From Neodiprion pinetum (taxonomy: Eukaryota > Arthropoda > Insecta > Hymenoptera > Diprionidae): a DNA stretch of 64,000 bases. The notes below the pieces were generated by a model that ran no database searches, was not told the DNA's origin, and saw only the letters and a program-made list of their open reading frames with translations. Within the stretch, counting starts at the first letter, position 1; each line of letters begins with the position of its first letter. Shown here in pieces: positions 38,620 through 49,906 of this stretch. The stretch is taken from the NCBI RefSeq assembly GCF_021155775.2, contig NC_060237.1, positions 25,324,778 through 25,388,777 of the forward strand, read 5' to 3'. The translations under genes were made by a program, and so were the position numbers.

Positions 38620-38766
38620 TAGTTTAGTCGGTCGCTCCTCTCGCTCCTACGATGGCGAGTCTGGTATGCAGCCTGCACGTGAAATTAACATTGTTCAAAT
38701 TCCACATGGCCCCCATAAATCATGGGACCGGTCGTCGTAGCCCTAACACGTGGCCCGCAGCCTCAG
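38620..38766 (+). CDS. Candidate promoter and first coding exon, unassigned
   Basis: A pyrimidine-rich initiator-like sequence (GTTTAGTCGGTCGC) precedes an ATG at 38652. The frame starts MASLVCSLHVKLTLFKFH and includes MAPINHGTGRRSP. It reaches a good donor, CCTCAG|GTAGGT, at 38766/38767 in phase 1. I recognise no family and no continuation. It could equally be a chance frame in a CpG-rich patch. Confidence 0.2.
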
Positions 38767-41700
38767 GTAGGTATATTAGGGCAAACCAATTCGACGGTTG
38801 CACAACGCTTGGTTCATACGGATTTGACATTTCTACCGTTATTCTCACCAGCTCGTTCGGAAAAACTTCTACTTTGTAACACATTCGGTTACATTGATCC
38901 GCGTCGATAACGAATGGTATGAATTTTTCGAATTTTTCACGCGTACCCGTAACACACTAATAACAATTACCTACGCAGAATACTTCGGAGTTTTATCTCG
39001 CTATTTTTTTTTTTTACACCGAAAAATTATCTTCGCCGAAAAAAAGAATAACCTCCTCGAGACGACGTCGTGGATCAACGCTCGGCGGATTGCAGGTTTA
39101 ATCGTCGTCGAGAAAAAACAAAAAAAAAAGATTTCCCCCCTCTAATTGCAAGCGGTAATAATTTCGCCGTAAACCGCGACCCCGTCGTCGTACAGCTACA
39201 CAGTTTCATAGTTTTAGTTTCGGTTTCAGTTTCCGGTGTTTATAGGCACCTTTACTGCCAAACGACAGCTAATAAACCGCGGCACGGCCTGTGTTGCGGG
39301 GGTGTGGAGGAAAACCCCGTAGTAATAATTATTCGGCCCGTGCTGCCGAACCGTTTTCCCTCCAACCAAGCGAAATTATTGTTATTATTATTATAACGAC
39401 GATTAAAATAATAATAATAATAGTTGTATTAATTTCACCGTGAAGTATGGCTCTCCTTCTACCCAATATATCGCTATCTCGGGGCTGCCTTACAACGTGT
39501 AACGGTATAGGTATTACGTATACGTGTATAAACGTTCTTTATTAAGCCCTGTGCTATGTAAGAATTATTATACGTGTACGCGGAGCGCGGAAGCGCATTA
39601 AATTAAAAGCTCTCATCGGCCCCCCTTTTTTCCCCTCCCGCCCGTTACAACGAGGACTAGTCCCTTCGATTCTTTATTGATCCTCGTTACGCGTAGGTAC
39701 TCGTATTATTGAATGTATTAAAAACAAAGACGTCGAGGGTTGCGGGAATCGATAACAAGGCAAACATTGCAGTCGAAACTCTGTACGACGACGATCCCCG
39801 CGGCTATTGAGTTGTAATTTTCAAACCCCTCCGTATCTCGAAATATCTACCGTACATACTTTCCTTATACACGTACCTGTAATATATTTCCAAAGAAGAA
39901 TGATTTGCCGGTAATTAAAATACGTCTATGGCGGGGGGCGAAGAAATATCATCTTTTATACATACGTACCTGACTGATTAATTCTTGGCGTTTTCGTCGG
40001 ATTGCAAAAGAGCCGTGACTTGAATATGCGTACATTATACCTACGTACGCATGTACCTACATTGGTCGTGCACCCTCCTCGCTACCACGTACCACCATTA
40101 TACTCTATGCGCCCTAAAATCGATTCAGAGACACAGACAGGGCATGGACCTCCGCTATCCGTATGCTGTATCCGTCGTAACTTGGGTACAATCGGCGGTT
40201 TGCCGCTTCTTAATTTAGCGATACGATTAAGGCGAAATTATAGCGTGACATTATCTATAAGAAGTAGCCAAGTATGATAGCTTCGATAGATCTATATTAT
40301 GAGAATACTTTTTACGAGTAAATATTATATTACATCTTCAGCTTTCACCCTCATGCTCGTATAAATAACCACTTCAAGGATGAGTATAAAATAATCTAAC
40401 CTTATCGTACGCGTGAGTACGAATTACTATCTCGTAGTTATAACGACGTGCAGAAATGCTTTGGCGTATTTCAGTCGGGAAGTTATTTTGTTTCTTATTT
40501 TTGATACTTTTTCCTGACTGGATATTGTAATTTACTGGTTATTAATACCAAGCCGTGATCAGGTGATAGTGGATGGAATTCTGAAGCGAGTATAATACGA
40601 GTTTTCAATTTTCTTACGTAGTAATAAAGTAGGCGTCGTGACTAAAAGAATGCGTAATATTTCTTGTTTTTACCCATTTCTTGCTGAATTAATTTTATCA
40701 TCGTATGCAATACGGAGTTGAATAAGCACCTTTAGTTAATCGATTTTCGCGAAACGCCAAAATTGGCGCGGAGGTGTGCAGCCGCGTTAGTAATCCTTGG
40801 TTAGCCTTGCGTGATTCTCCCGACGATGATCGGCAAAACGGATAACGGTTAGGTGAGGAGGTTCAATTTCACGTGGGACTCACTCGAAGGTGCAGCAAGA
40901 GTCGCTAAACCGGGAGGCGAGCGAGCTACGCCGGATGGACCATATCGGGCAATGGCTGCAGCATCCCGGGGAGGAAGGAGGATGAGGAGGATGAGGAGGA
41001 TGATGAGGAGAAGGAGGAGGAGGAGGAGGAGGATATTCGCCCGGCGCCACCAACCTAATGGCTAAACGCTGCCAGCTTCGGCTTCTCCATACACTCACGC
41101 TTTTATTACCGCAGTTTATCGGTTTATGAGGCTTTCCTATATTTTCACACAGCCAGGATTTCTGTTTCTTTATTTTTTCTCTTCTATACCTCTACTTCTC
41201 ACTTGTTTTCTCCCTCTCATTTTTCTCGAATTAAATCTCGCTTTCACCCCCGCCGGTTAATAAGTGCGGCTTGTTACATCGAGCTGTTACCTTGACCACC
41301 TTCGATTCACAAAATCTAACCTCTGCAATACTTCTCGTCAGCCTGCAGCCAGTACTCTTTTTTCTTCTCATCTTCTTTTTCGCTGCCTTCGCACATGCAA
41401 CAGTGCAACACTGTGAATTTTTCGCGCCTGCAACCGCTTAATCAATTCTAATTAGCAATTGGCGTCGTGACGCCGATCGTGTCCGGAGCTTTTTTCGTCT
41501 TTCGACTCTGCACTTTACACGCAAGCTTTCGCTGCTGTATTACTCGCAACTGCAGAAATTGAAATATCGAAAAACTAGTCGATGAACTCACTCCCGTTTA
41601 TTACTAAACCTTCTATACTTTCCGAATCGTTCGGCCAATTTCTTTCTTCAGGGTTGATTCAAGTTCTATGCGCAGGCTGCATGTACGTAACGCAGAGAGA

Positions 41701-42194
41701 CAAAGGCTTATCGATTTTCGATATATTTTACCCTGCCGGGGTTTCATCGCTTTTCCCGAAATGAAGTGACAATTACGTTAGGCATTTCCAACCGACGTCT
41801 ATTTCCCGACGACTAACAACTCCTCTACGCTACTGCTACTAATGCTGCTGCTGCTGCTGCAGCCTTTCACTGTACTCAAAGTGACGGGTGACTTCGTTAC
41901 AATAATTTGATCGGATTATCACTCTCTGTAGTGACCCGTCATTCACATATTCTATTTTATCTTATACTATATCATATAATTATCTAAGTGTCTTTGACAG
42001 TATAGGACCGGAACTGAAATCGAAACAACCGAACTGAAAATATTTTTTCGAGCGAAATCTTACTTAGCGTGGAAAAATTTGTTTGTTTATAAACAATATT
42101 ACAGTTGAACTTTTGGGAGTATGCCGATCGTGATCATTTGCTGCGTCGAATACTTACAATAAATAAGGAAATGTATCTACTTGTTCAAGAGAGA

Positions 42195-42200
42195 TTTATT
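42195..42200 (-). terminator. Candidate polyadenylation signal for the first OBP gene
   Basis: Reverse complement of TTTATT gives AATAAA about 180 bases past the stop of the minus-strand OBP gene. Confidence 0.4.
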
Positions 42201-42377
42201 CATCAATTTTTATAACACCACGAACGTTAATGATACATGTATTAGTTGTAACAGGCGCTCGTTACAATTTTTTTTATACATTATTTTTAACAACTATCAC
42301 TATTTAAAGTCATCTTAAATTTATACAATCGCATGGTAAAATATCGACTTACTAGTAATCCTTAATTTTCCTCCATT

Positions 42378-44099
42378 TTAATCCGCCAGTCCAGCCTGCT
42401 TCTCGTGATGAACGCATTTCATCAAAGCTCCAGCAACGTTGCATCTTTCGGTCTCGACGACGGCTGAGAAGAGAAATAATAACTCTTTGTAACCGAGGTT
42501 ATAACAATGGGACCGAGTCGTTGTTGTAGTCAAACATTCGTGAGGTGTGTCTGCATCGTAACGTTCCACATTCACGTACCTTCGTCGTAGCATTTATTAG
42601 CGACCCTGACTGCTCCTGGCATTTCGCCGGATTCTTCCATGTGTTGTGCGATCGTATCAATCACGTCCTTCCGCAGCTTGTCACCCTCGAGCTGTTAAGA
42701 AATATCGTTTCGATTGGCATGGATATCGGAGACTTGAAATTTGCGCGAGTCTTGCACGCGTGCGAATATAACACTCGTACTTACAACACCTGCTTTCTCA
42801 AGCGCGCAGGCCAAGAAACATTTGATTGTTCTATCGACGCGCAGCTCATCCGTGCCTTGAACTTCCGCAATCATTTCTGCGTAGGGCAAGTATGTAAAGG
42901 CATTAGACGGAAATTGAACTCTGAGAAAAGATTTGCCAATAGCCATAAGTAACGTATTCTATTCGAGCAAGCAGCAGCCGTAGGTATTATACACGTAGGG
43001 TTCATGAAGTTTTGCGCATTCGATCAATTTTATAAATAATACGTATAGTTGACAAACCGAAATTGTATAATTTACGCATCGTTCAGCGTAATACGTAATA
43101 CACTACTCGTCAAAAGTTTGGGTACGCCACTCAAAATTTCTTGCCGCACTAAAAGTTAGATAACGGATTCAAAAATAAAGATAATCAATCGTTCCAAGTG
43201 GATTTTTAAAGAGGACATATTTACCATCATTTTACTTTTTTTAAAAATTCTCTACAATTTTTTTTGGCCCCGGTACATATTTTTGAACACGGCCGTTTTC
43301 GGCTATTTTTTAGCCGCCAGAAATTGACCCTGCATCTTGGAGAAAAATTTCTACTAGTTTTTTTTCTATGATAAACTTAAGAAGGGTATAAAATCCTACA
43401 TTTTCGTGTTATACAAAGCTTCGTACGATTATTTTTTGCCCCGATATTGCATTTTTAACTAAAAAAGACATAAAAACGGCCACGTTCAAAAATACCTACC
43501 TGGACCAAAAAATAATTATAGAGAATTTCTAAAAAGCAACATGAAGGTAAATTTGTCCTCTTTACAACGCCGCTTGGAACGTTTGATTATCTTTATTTTC
43601 GAGTCCGCTGTCTGATATTCTGTGCAGCAAGAAATTTCGACTCGTTTACCCAAACTTTCGACCGGCAGTGTATGTGCAGAATGTGTTTCGTTCATCGATG
43701 AATATCGCGCGTACGTACAGCAATTGCTGATTTTCAATATCCGAATTACTCGATCAGCATATTTCTAAGAAATCAAATTCCGCTCCATATATCACCTGGT
43801 GTAATTTCCATTTCCTGGGCACATTCCTCCGTGTATTGTTTCCATTTTTCAGCGTTTCCAGCTACCATCTAAAATAAGAATATATACGATATTGTGTAAC
43901 AAGTATACTTCGTAGTATATGCTATTTTTAAACAAAGTTTCGTTATATTTTTTAATCGATTTTTACAAACTTGAAGATCCGATCACGTATATTGCCGAAT
44001 TGTCAACCATTCGTAATTGTTGAAGGAAACGAAAACTTGAAAACACTCACCTGAATAACAGCGAATACGGCGATAAGCCCAAAAGTAAGTCCTCTCATG
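42378..44099 (-). CDS. Odorant-binding protein (classic six-cysteine PBP/GOBP), five exons
   Basis: Minus-strand exons 44099-44052, 43868-43796, 42876-42785, 42691-42580 and 42463-42378 join in phase to 411 nt (136 residues, usual for the family). The first exon encodes a signal peptide (MRGLTFGLIAVFAVIQ, running into MVAGNA), so the mature protein is secreted. It should carry small hydrophobic ligands in sensillum lymph or other fluids. Cysteines fall at about 32, 60, 64, 105, 116 and 125, giving C-X27-C-X3-C-X40-C-X10-C-X8-C, the classic OBP pattern with three disulfides. Typical strings are KCFLACALEKAGV, MPGAVRVANKCYDE and RCNVAGALMKCV. It lies in tandem with the OBP at 47183-49636, and a MITE occupies intron 2. 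I assign no orthologue number. Confidence 0.93.
43099..43672. mobile_element. Palindromic Tc1/mariner-type MITE with TA target duplication
   Basis: Element 43101-43670 (570 bp) is flanked by TA on both sides (43099-43100, 43671-43672). The left end reads CACTACTCGTCAAAAGTTTG. The reverse complement of the right end reads CACTGCCGGTCGAAAGTTTG. The inverted repeats run for well over 200 bases each, sharing AAAATAAAGATAATCAA, GTTCCAAG and AAAGAGGACA, so most of the element is one imperfect palindrome around a short centre. It has no coding capacity. The CACTGCCGGTC-AAAGTTTGGGTA end and the TA duplication are characteristic of Tc1/mariner-mobilised non-autonomous elements. It lies in intron 2 of the OBP gene. 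Confidence 0.88.
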
Positions 44100-44154
44100 G
44101 TTGGAACGGTGTGCGAACCTTATTTTTCACTAGCTAAACAAACGAATCGTGTAT

Positions 44155-44196
44155 CGCAACTGGACTATTCGTATCGCGTCGCCGACTGTATTTATA
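44155..44196 (-). promoter_or_regulatory. TATA-box core promoter of the first OBP gene
   Basis: On the minus strand TATAAATA (44196-44189) lies about 95 bases upstream of the OBP start codon. An initiator-like GTCCAGTTG lies about 30 bases further on (near 44163-44155). This gives a 5' UTR of about 60 bases. Tissue-restricted secreted genes of insects often use such TATA promoters. Confidence 0.6.
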
Positions 44197-44199
44197 CGA

Positions 44200-46975
44200 C
44201 TTACATCGTTCCTGGGTATCGTATAACGATTCGAGGATATTTCACACACGTAAGGGAACCGAAGGCATCTCCCCTCATGTTTGAGTTACGTAAATTGATT
44301 TGTAAATGATTGTTTATTAGACGGAAACCGTCCTCCCTCTTATAGCCATGCCGATGTCCCACCGCATGACGATACGATTAACGTACGTGTAACACGTAAG
44401 GCCGAACAATACGTCTTTCAATTTTCGCGTCCATCAAATTCATTTAATCACATCGTGCACCTTCGCAATTTACTGTACCAATATAATCTTCGCTTTGATC
44501 AATAAACGGTTCAGACACATATGTACATTTAATCACGCATCCCGCATTGACATTAATTTACGCCTAACAATTATTTTTCCATAATCGTCGGACACTAACA
44601 ATTATGGGCAATAATTAAATAAACATGCCTTTGTATTTAAACGGGATAGCGAAATCACGAAGCCTGCGATCCTATCACAATTATTATTGTTACGTATCAT
44701 GCAGGATCGTGCATAATATATACCTACGATCATTCAAATGACGGATAAAATTACGTATATTCAACGTGTTTCAAATGGTGCAAGAAAATGATTTCTTTCC
44801 TTAATCTGTTTGTTTTTCTCTAACCTTCAATTATAATTTTGCTATGATATTACTTATATGTGTGTCTTTTTTTTTACCATCGATTGTCAACGTAAGTCCT
44901 GCCCGGTAACGTTCGAAATTTTCGAAGGTGACAAAATCATTTGATTAATGACAAATCTGTAGTTTCTTATTTCAATAATATCTCGAGTTGAAATGATTTA
45001 AATTAATTCACGTAATTTACTCTAATTGAAGTGAGTGAGTTTAAAAAAATTGCAATTCATACTTTTGTATTTCCTGTTAATTGATATTAATTTTTTTCAA
45101 TCCAATTTAATTTTTTTAATTTTAATTTAATTATTTTTTCACTATGAGCAGATAATTGTGACACGAATTCCAAATCAATTCGAATCAACGTGACTTAACT
45201 TTTCATAGTCCAGTTATTTCTCAGTTAATTCTCATCGTTATATAATTATTTCACAAGTCAATTGAAACATCAATTCAGCAAGTTATTTCCGCCTCGAACA
45301 CGAGGCTGACAGTGACGTCGATAGGAAATTGGGGGATTACGGTTGCGAAGTCTTCGAAACTGAGAATGACAATAAAATGATTGTCCAAACTCTGTAGTAA
45401 TCTTCAAAATTAATTCTACATTAAATAACGATCATTTTCTGCTGGTTCGAAACGCGGTTGAAGCTATAATCTATATTTGTGTGAAAACGCTATTTAATAA
45501 ACGACTATACATATAATGCTAAAAATGCTGAGATTTTCGAGTGTATTATAAAAATTAATAGCGTGCACAGCAGTGTCCATTAATATTTTCCGAAGGGATT
45601 ATCGAAAAAATGTAATTCCTCTCGATTAAATTTGTTCGATTTTTCTTAGGGAAAAGAAAAATTACCGTTAACAGCTTTATAATTATTCACATGTAATAAT
45701 ATGTATGTAAACGCGCATACCGTATAAACCCATCAGGTTTTCAACTCGTTGTCTGCCAGTCTCATATATACGAGCCCGTCCACGATTTTTGTACTTTCAA
45801 GTTAACGAGGCTTGAGATTCATTCCGCGTTTTATCCCAACTTGGTTCTCAAGTTCTCACGGCACCTTTTTTTCTTTGTCGCGGCCATTCGACGACGACAA
45901 CTGCCTCAATTCTAGCTCTTTGCATTCAACTTCCGGTGCTCGTATACGCAGCAAGAAAAAGGACGACCGCCTGTTTCACGGCCATTTTTAGTGCGGTACC
46001 AATTTTTTTTGCTATCCAATAACGGTATGTAAGAATATTTTTCTAAAACTTTCCTCATCGTCCAGTTTCATTTTGATGATAATTATAGGTACATACTTCT
46101 TGTTTTGGCTGGACAAAAAATGTACTCTTTCAAATATATATTTTTTTACTAATTTCAAAATTATTCAAAACGTCGTAATATAGATATTACGTGTATAATA
46201 TCCCGTATAATATGTAGTTATGAATGGAATTCCCTTTAAGAAATTCATCTCGATGGTACTTGAACAGCCTGTATATATAAATGTACATACGTAAGCTTGT
46301 AGGTTAGATAATGGAGATAATCTGTACCCACCAAAGCTTCGCGATTGTATTATATTCTAAGCCATCTTCGGTCGTATCTATATCGTATTACATCGCCTAC
46401 TTGAAGGCTCGTACAGACAGATAGCGAACGTATTTCGTATCCACCATGCAGGAAGAAACAATAGACAATCGACCTACTATAAATTTCAAGCATCGCGATC
46501 ATCTAATCGTGACTCTCTCTCTCTTTCTCTAGACATTTATGGCGACGGTAATGTTATTATATATATTTAATATCTGACCTATCTCGATAATCTTGTATTC
46601 GCACCTTGACCGTCATTAATATGAAGAAATATAATTGAAGAAAAATTATATAGCCAGCGGGTGATTGCGATTGATTAATTCTAGACGTCACGCGTGTACG
46701 ATGTTTGTTATAAGAACAGAATCATTATAATACAAGTAATTCAGAGTGGAATTAATGTTTTTCGTTTACTTCTTCGTACATTATTTAATTGTATCTCAAA
46801 TGTACAAAAATCACCAGTTGCTATTCAAGAATTCATTTTCGAAATGGAACAGATTTTGAAGATCGATTATTCGAAAAATAATTTATTTCTATCATTTAGT
46901 TGCTTTGATTTACGTAAATTTTTTACATCTATTCGTTACACAGTATAATACAGTGTTGCTTATAATTTTAAATTA
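44200..46975. other. Intergenic spacer between the two OBP genes
   Basis: Nothing coding was recognised on either strand. I looked specifically for further OBP exons (Cys-X3-Cys exons and signal-peptide exons ending in a donor) and found none. It is AT-rich with a few CpG words. A TATA-like word on the minus strand near 45765 is followed only by a 16-codon frame. Confidence 0.5.
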
Positions 46976-46981
46976 TTTATT
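46976..46981 (-). terminator. Candidate polyadenylation signal for the second OBP gene
   Basis: AATAAA on the minus strand about 200 bases past the OBP stop at 47183. Confidence 0.4.
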
Positions 46982-47182
46982 CACAATCTCATTACTTATA
47001 GGTATAAAGATGGGCTATAAAACAACTTATATACGTATAACGTAAAATCATAACGTATAATATATCGTATGTTCCGTAGCGCGTTACTTCGTCGTCTTGC
47101 AAAATAATTACAGCGCCTTACAATTAGATCGATGCTATGCTCTTCGCTCGGTCGGCGACGTGTTGACGCTTTTTTAGGCATG

Positions 47183-49636
47183 TCACGGGAAGAAGTATAC
47201 CTGAAAACAGAATAAAGCGTATAGTTTGCGATAAATAATGTGAACTCGGAAGATTTAATCGATGTACAACAAACACGATTGACTATGCGAATAAATTTCA
47301 TGCATGATCCGTCGTTGAATAAATATCCATGCTAAAGAGAAGGAGATCGAAAAGAATAAAAAAATTTAAAAAAATAGATCGCGGGAAACCCCGTTTATAT
47401 AAAATTCGAACACGGTAGTCACAAACCTCTTTGTCCATTTCGAAACCACATTTAGCGAATTGCCATGCTGCCTCGCAATCGTCCTCACTCGTCACTTCGT
47501 GGTTGAAGATAAATAAATAAATGAATAAATGAATTAAAATAATGTGAAAAATAGCAAAATATCCATGTAACAACTTTACGCTGAATATAATCGCTGCGTT
47601 AGATTAGTCAATGTTTTCTTACCGCAGGATTAATTAACTATATTTTAAACTATACGAAATATCGAACGGGTTTCACAGGTACACATACTTTGCGCCGCGC
47701 AGTTCATGCCCGTGGCTTTTGCTCGGTCGATCAATTCTAACGGGAGTATGGCTTCTATTTGGGCTACAGCGGCGGCGCTGCTGTATCTACCATTTTTCAC
47801 CTGTGTGGTAATAAGTGTCGAATAATGATTATAACAATAGGGGTGGGGGTTAAAAACAAGAATGGCCGATTGATAGTAGGACCAAAATGTCAGATTTTGA
47901 ATGACGCCGTAATCTAATTTGTAGAATCTTCAAAATTTACGAAGTCCAACTAAAGAAAATTAAAAATATAGAAATATGAAATATAAAAAGGTCAGAACAG
48001 AGAACGGCAGAATCTAGAATCTGTATACGATTCTATATTAGCGAGACTAATTCTGACGATTTTACGTTTTGTAATTCTATGTTCTGACTATTCTATTATT
48101 TGAATTCTCCATACTTTGACCTTCTACATTTTTAAATTCTACAAATAAAATTTTCGCCTCTTCGAAAATTCGATATTGTCTTCGTTCCATGTTTCGATCT
48201 TTCTATATTTTTATCCTCACCATAGTAATAGTAATAATGGAATTTCAAACAGGCAAGAAATTGTATTCTACATGATATGCAAAATTTCATTCCCCGAAGA
48301 CCTCACAAAGGTATACGAATTATCAAAAAAATAATAATACATCCAACAGATTGAATTTGAATGTCTGGCGTTGAATGTTCATGACAATTAGATATTTTAC
48401 ATTTTTTTTTCGCCGCAACGGAGCTCCAAGTTTTTAAATTACTGTCAAAAATTTTTGACTTACATGTGAATTAAGAAAAAAAATATCGCGAATAAGTCTC
48501 GATCTCGAAGGATAAGAATTTTTTCGAAAATGGGTGTCAACGAGTTAAGACTACAACTGATTATTAACGACTAATTAGCAGCAAATTACAGTCCCATCCA
48601 AAATGACTAACCATTAACTCTTGGTAGTTATCTAGAATTAACCTATCATAGTCGTATAGAAAATTTGACACGCGGCAAAATTAAATTTTTCACGGCTTAT
48701 CAGCGGCTATTTATCCAAAAGACTAGATTTTGATATCTGTAAGTGGTTGTGTTAACTTAACGAACGTGTCTCACCGTCTTCATCATGCCCATACAGCACA
48801 ATAAATAGCACATCAATTCTCTATCCTCGGCAAACACGCCCTTATGCGTGTCGTCGATAACATCTGAAAAATGAAAACGAATTGTCTCGGTTTCGATTCA
48901 TGAATGACGATCCTTATACCGTGTCAATGATACCCCGATAACGATGATCATTTCAATCAGCATCGCATATTGAATAGAATTATGTGCAAAGTATAAAGTG
49001 TCACCTGTGCTAACTCCTGTTTTAGCGATGCACGCTTTCCTCACCCCTTTCAAGGCATTCTTAATCTGTGCCATGGTCATCCTCTTGAAACAATAAACAA
49101 TTCATTAATTAAGAATGATCATGCGATGACGAGTTGTCACAAGCTTTATTCTATCCCCCCCCCCATTATTTTCACTACCGTATTATTGTCTTTTAGTTAC
49201 ATATCTAGTATCGTGACTGTAATTATATCCCAAATTATCGTGACATTGCCTTTATACATTGGCTTGTAAAATTAAATTTAAACAAACGAAACAAAGCTTC
49301 GTAGAGCGACCAATTTTCACTACGTTGATTATAGTTTTAAACGTTGCTTTAGAGCACAAATTCGTTTCACCTATATCGTGATCATTTTTGTCACTGTATT
49401 AAAAATCTCACGATGTGCTTGGTTGAATTTTTGTTCCTCCTTTTTTAATAATTTCCATTTCTTTTTTGTCATATTTTGCTATGGTTCCTTTTTTCTTTTC
49501 TTTCGTCCGACTTGGCGCCGCTATTATAATATATTGATGTACGATGCAAGGCTTTACTGTATTCTCTACCTACACTTTCGACATCGACGAAGTGAGAAGC
49601 GAGGACTAGCGTCAGTACAAGAACAAAAGCTTTCAT
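47183..49636 (-). CDS. Odorant-binding protein, LUSH/Obp76a-like, six exons
   Basis: Minus-strand exons 49636-49574, 49083-49005, 48863-48775, 47800-47689, 47494-47427 and 47200-47183 join in phase to 429 nt (142 residues). Exon 1 encodes a signal peptide (MKAFVLVLTLVLASHF), so the protein is secreted. The mature part starts MTMAQIKNALKGVRKAC; the MTM-Q opening is also seen in Drosophila LUSH. It then shows LMCYLLCCMGMMKTVKNGRY, IDRAKATGMNC, DDCEAAWQFAKC and the short last exon VYFFP, the usual ending of this OBP group. Cysteines are at about 39, 66, 70, 111, 121 and 130, with one extra at 71. It should bind small hydrophobic or pheromone-like ligands, although the ligand is unknown. The exon 1/2 junction (donor AGT|GTAGGT) is the least certain. 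ATG 49080 alone would lack a signal peptide. Confidence 0.9.
47860..48215. repeat. AT-rich imperfect inverted repeat in OBP intron 3
   Basis: The left half contains AATATAGAAATATGAAATAT and GGTCAGAACAGAGAACGG, plus AGAATCTAGAATC. The right half, reverse-complemented, gives GTCAGAACATAGAATTAC and related words. The AGAAT/ATTCT motif recurs throughout. This suggests a decayed foldback element made of short degenerate repeats. Ends and target duplication are not definable by eye. Confidence 0.35.
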
Positions 49637-49874
49637 ATTTTACTTTGTGCTTTGTACCTAAAACACGGTATACTTGTTCCTCTCCCTCTCTCTCTCACTC
49701 TCTCTCTCTCTTTCTCTGCGTCAAATATCACGCTTTTGCTCCGTATGTAAGTCGCGTCGTCGCGATTTAAGCGACGTCGCAGGTTCTTACGCGAGTCTGA
49801 ATTTTACAAAGAACTGTATAATAAGAGCAAACGCGAGGCTTGAGACTAGCTGTGGAAAATGTACGTTTTAAGTA

Positions 49875-49906
49875 CTTGCGAAGGATCCAGACAGCCCCGT
49901 TTTATA
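49875..49906 (-). promoter_or_regulatory. Candidate TATA promoter of the second OBP gene
   Basis: On the minus strand GCTATAAAACGGGG places TATAAA at 49906-49901, so transcription would start near 49875, about 240 bases before the signal-peptide ATG. A donor-like site ACTCGC|GTAAGA at 49791/49790 could mark a short non-coding first exon. No ATG lies between the presumed start and that donor. Confidence 0.45.

Larger units (their letters stand above)
34816..42377. other. Long stretch without an assignable gene
   Basis: No coding exon here could be tied to a family. Two patches look like promoters or 5' exons and are listed separately (35200-35560 and 38620-38766). The rest is AT-rich, with CpG-containing words and low-complexity tracts: a purine-rich GGA/GAGGAT repeat at about 40975-41031, ATT runs at 39375-39422, and a CTG cluster near 41838-41862. 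The long open frame on the minus strand at 35176-35628 lies opposite the GC-rich patch and reads as basic low-complexity peptide. Confidence 0.4.

Noticed and set aside
45690..45800. TATA-like promoter on the minus strand between the OBP genes
   Set aside because: The following ATG frame is only 16 codons with no signal peptide, and no OBP exons follow.
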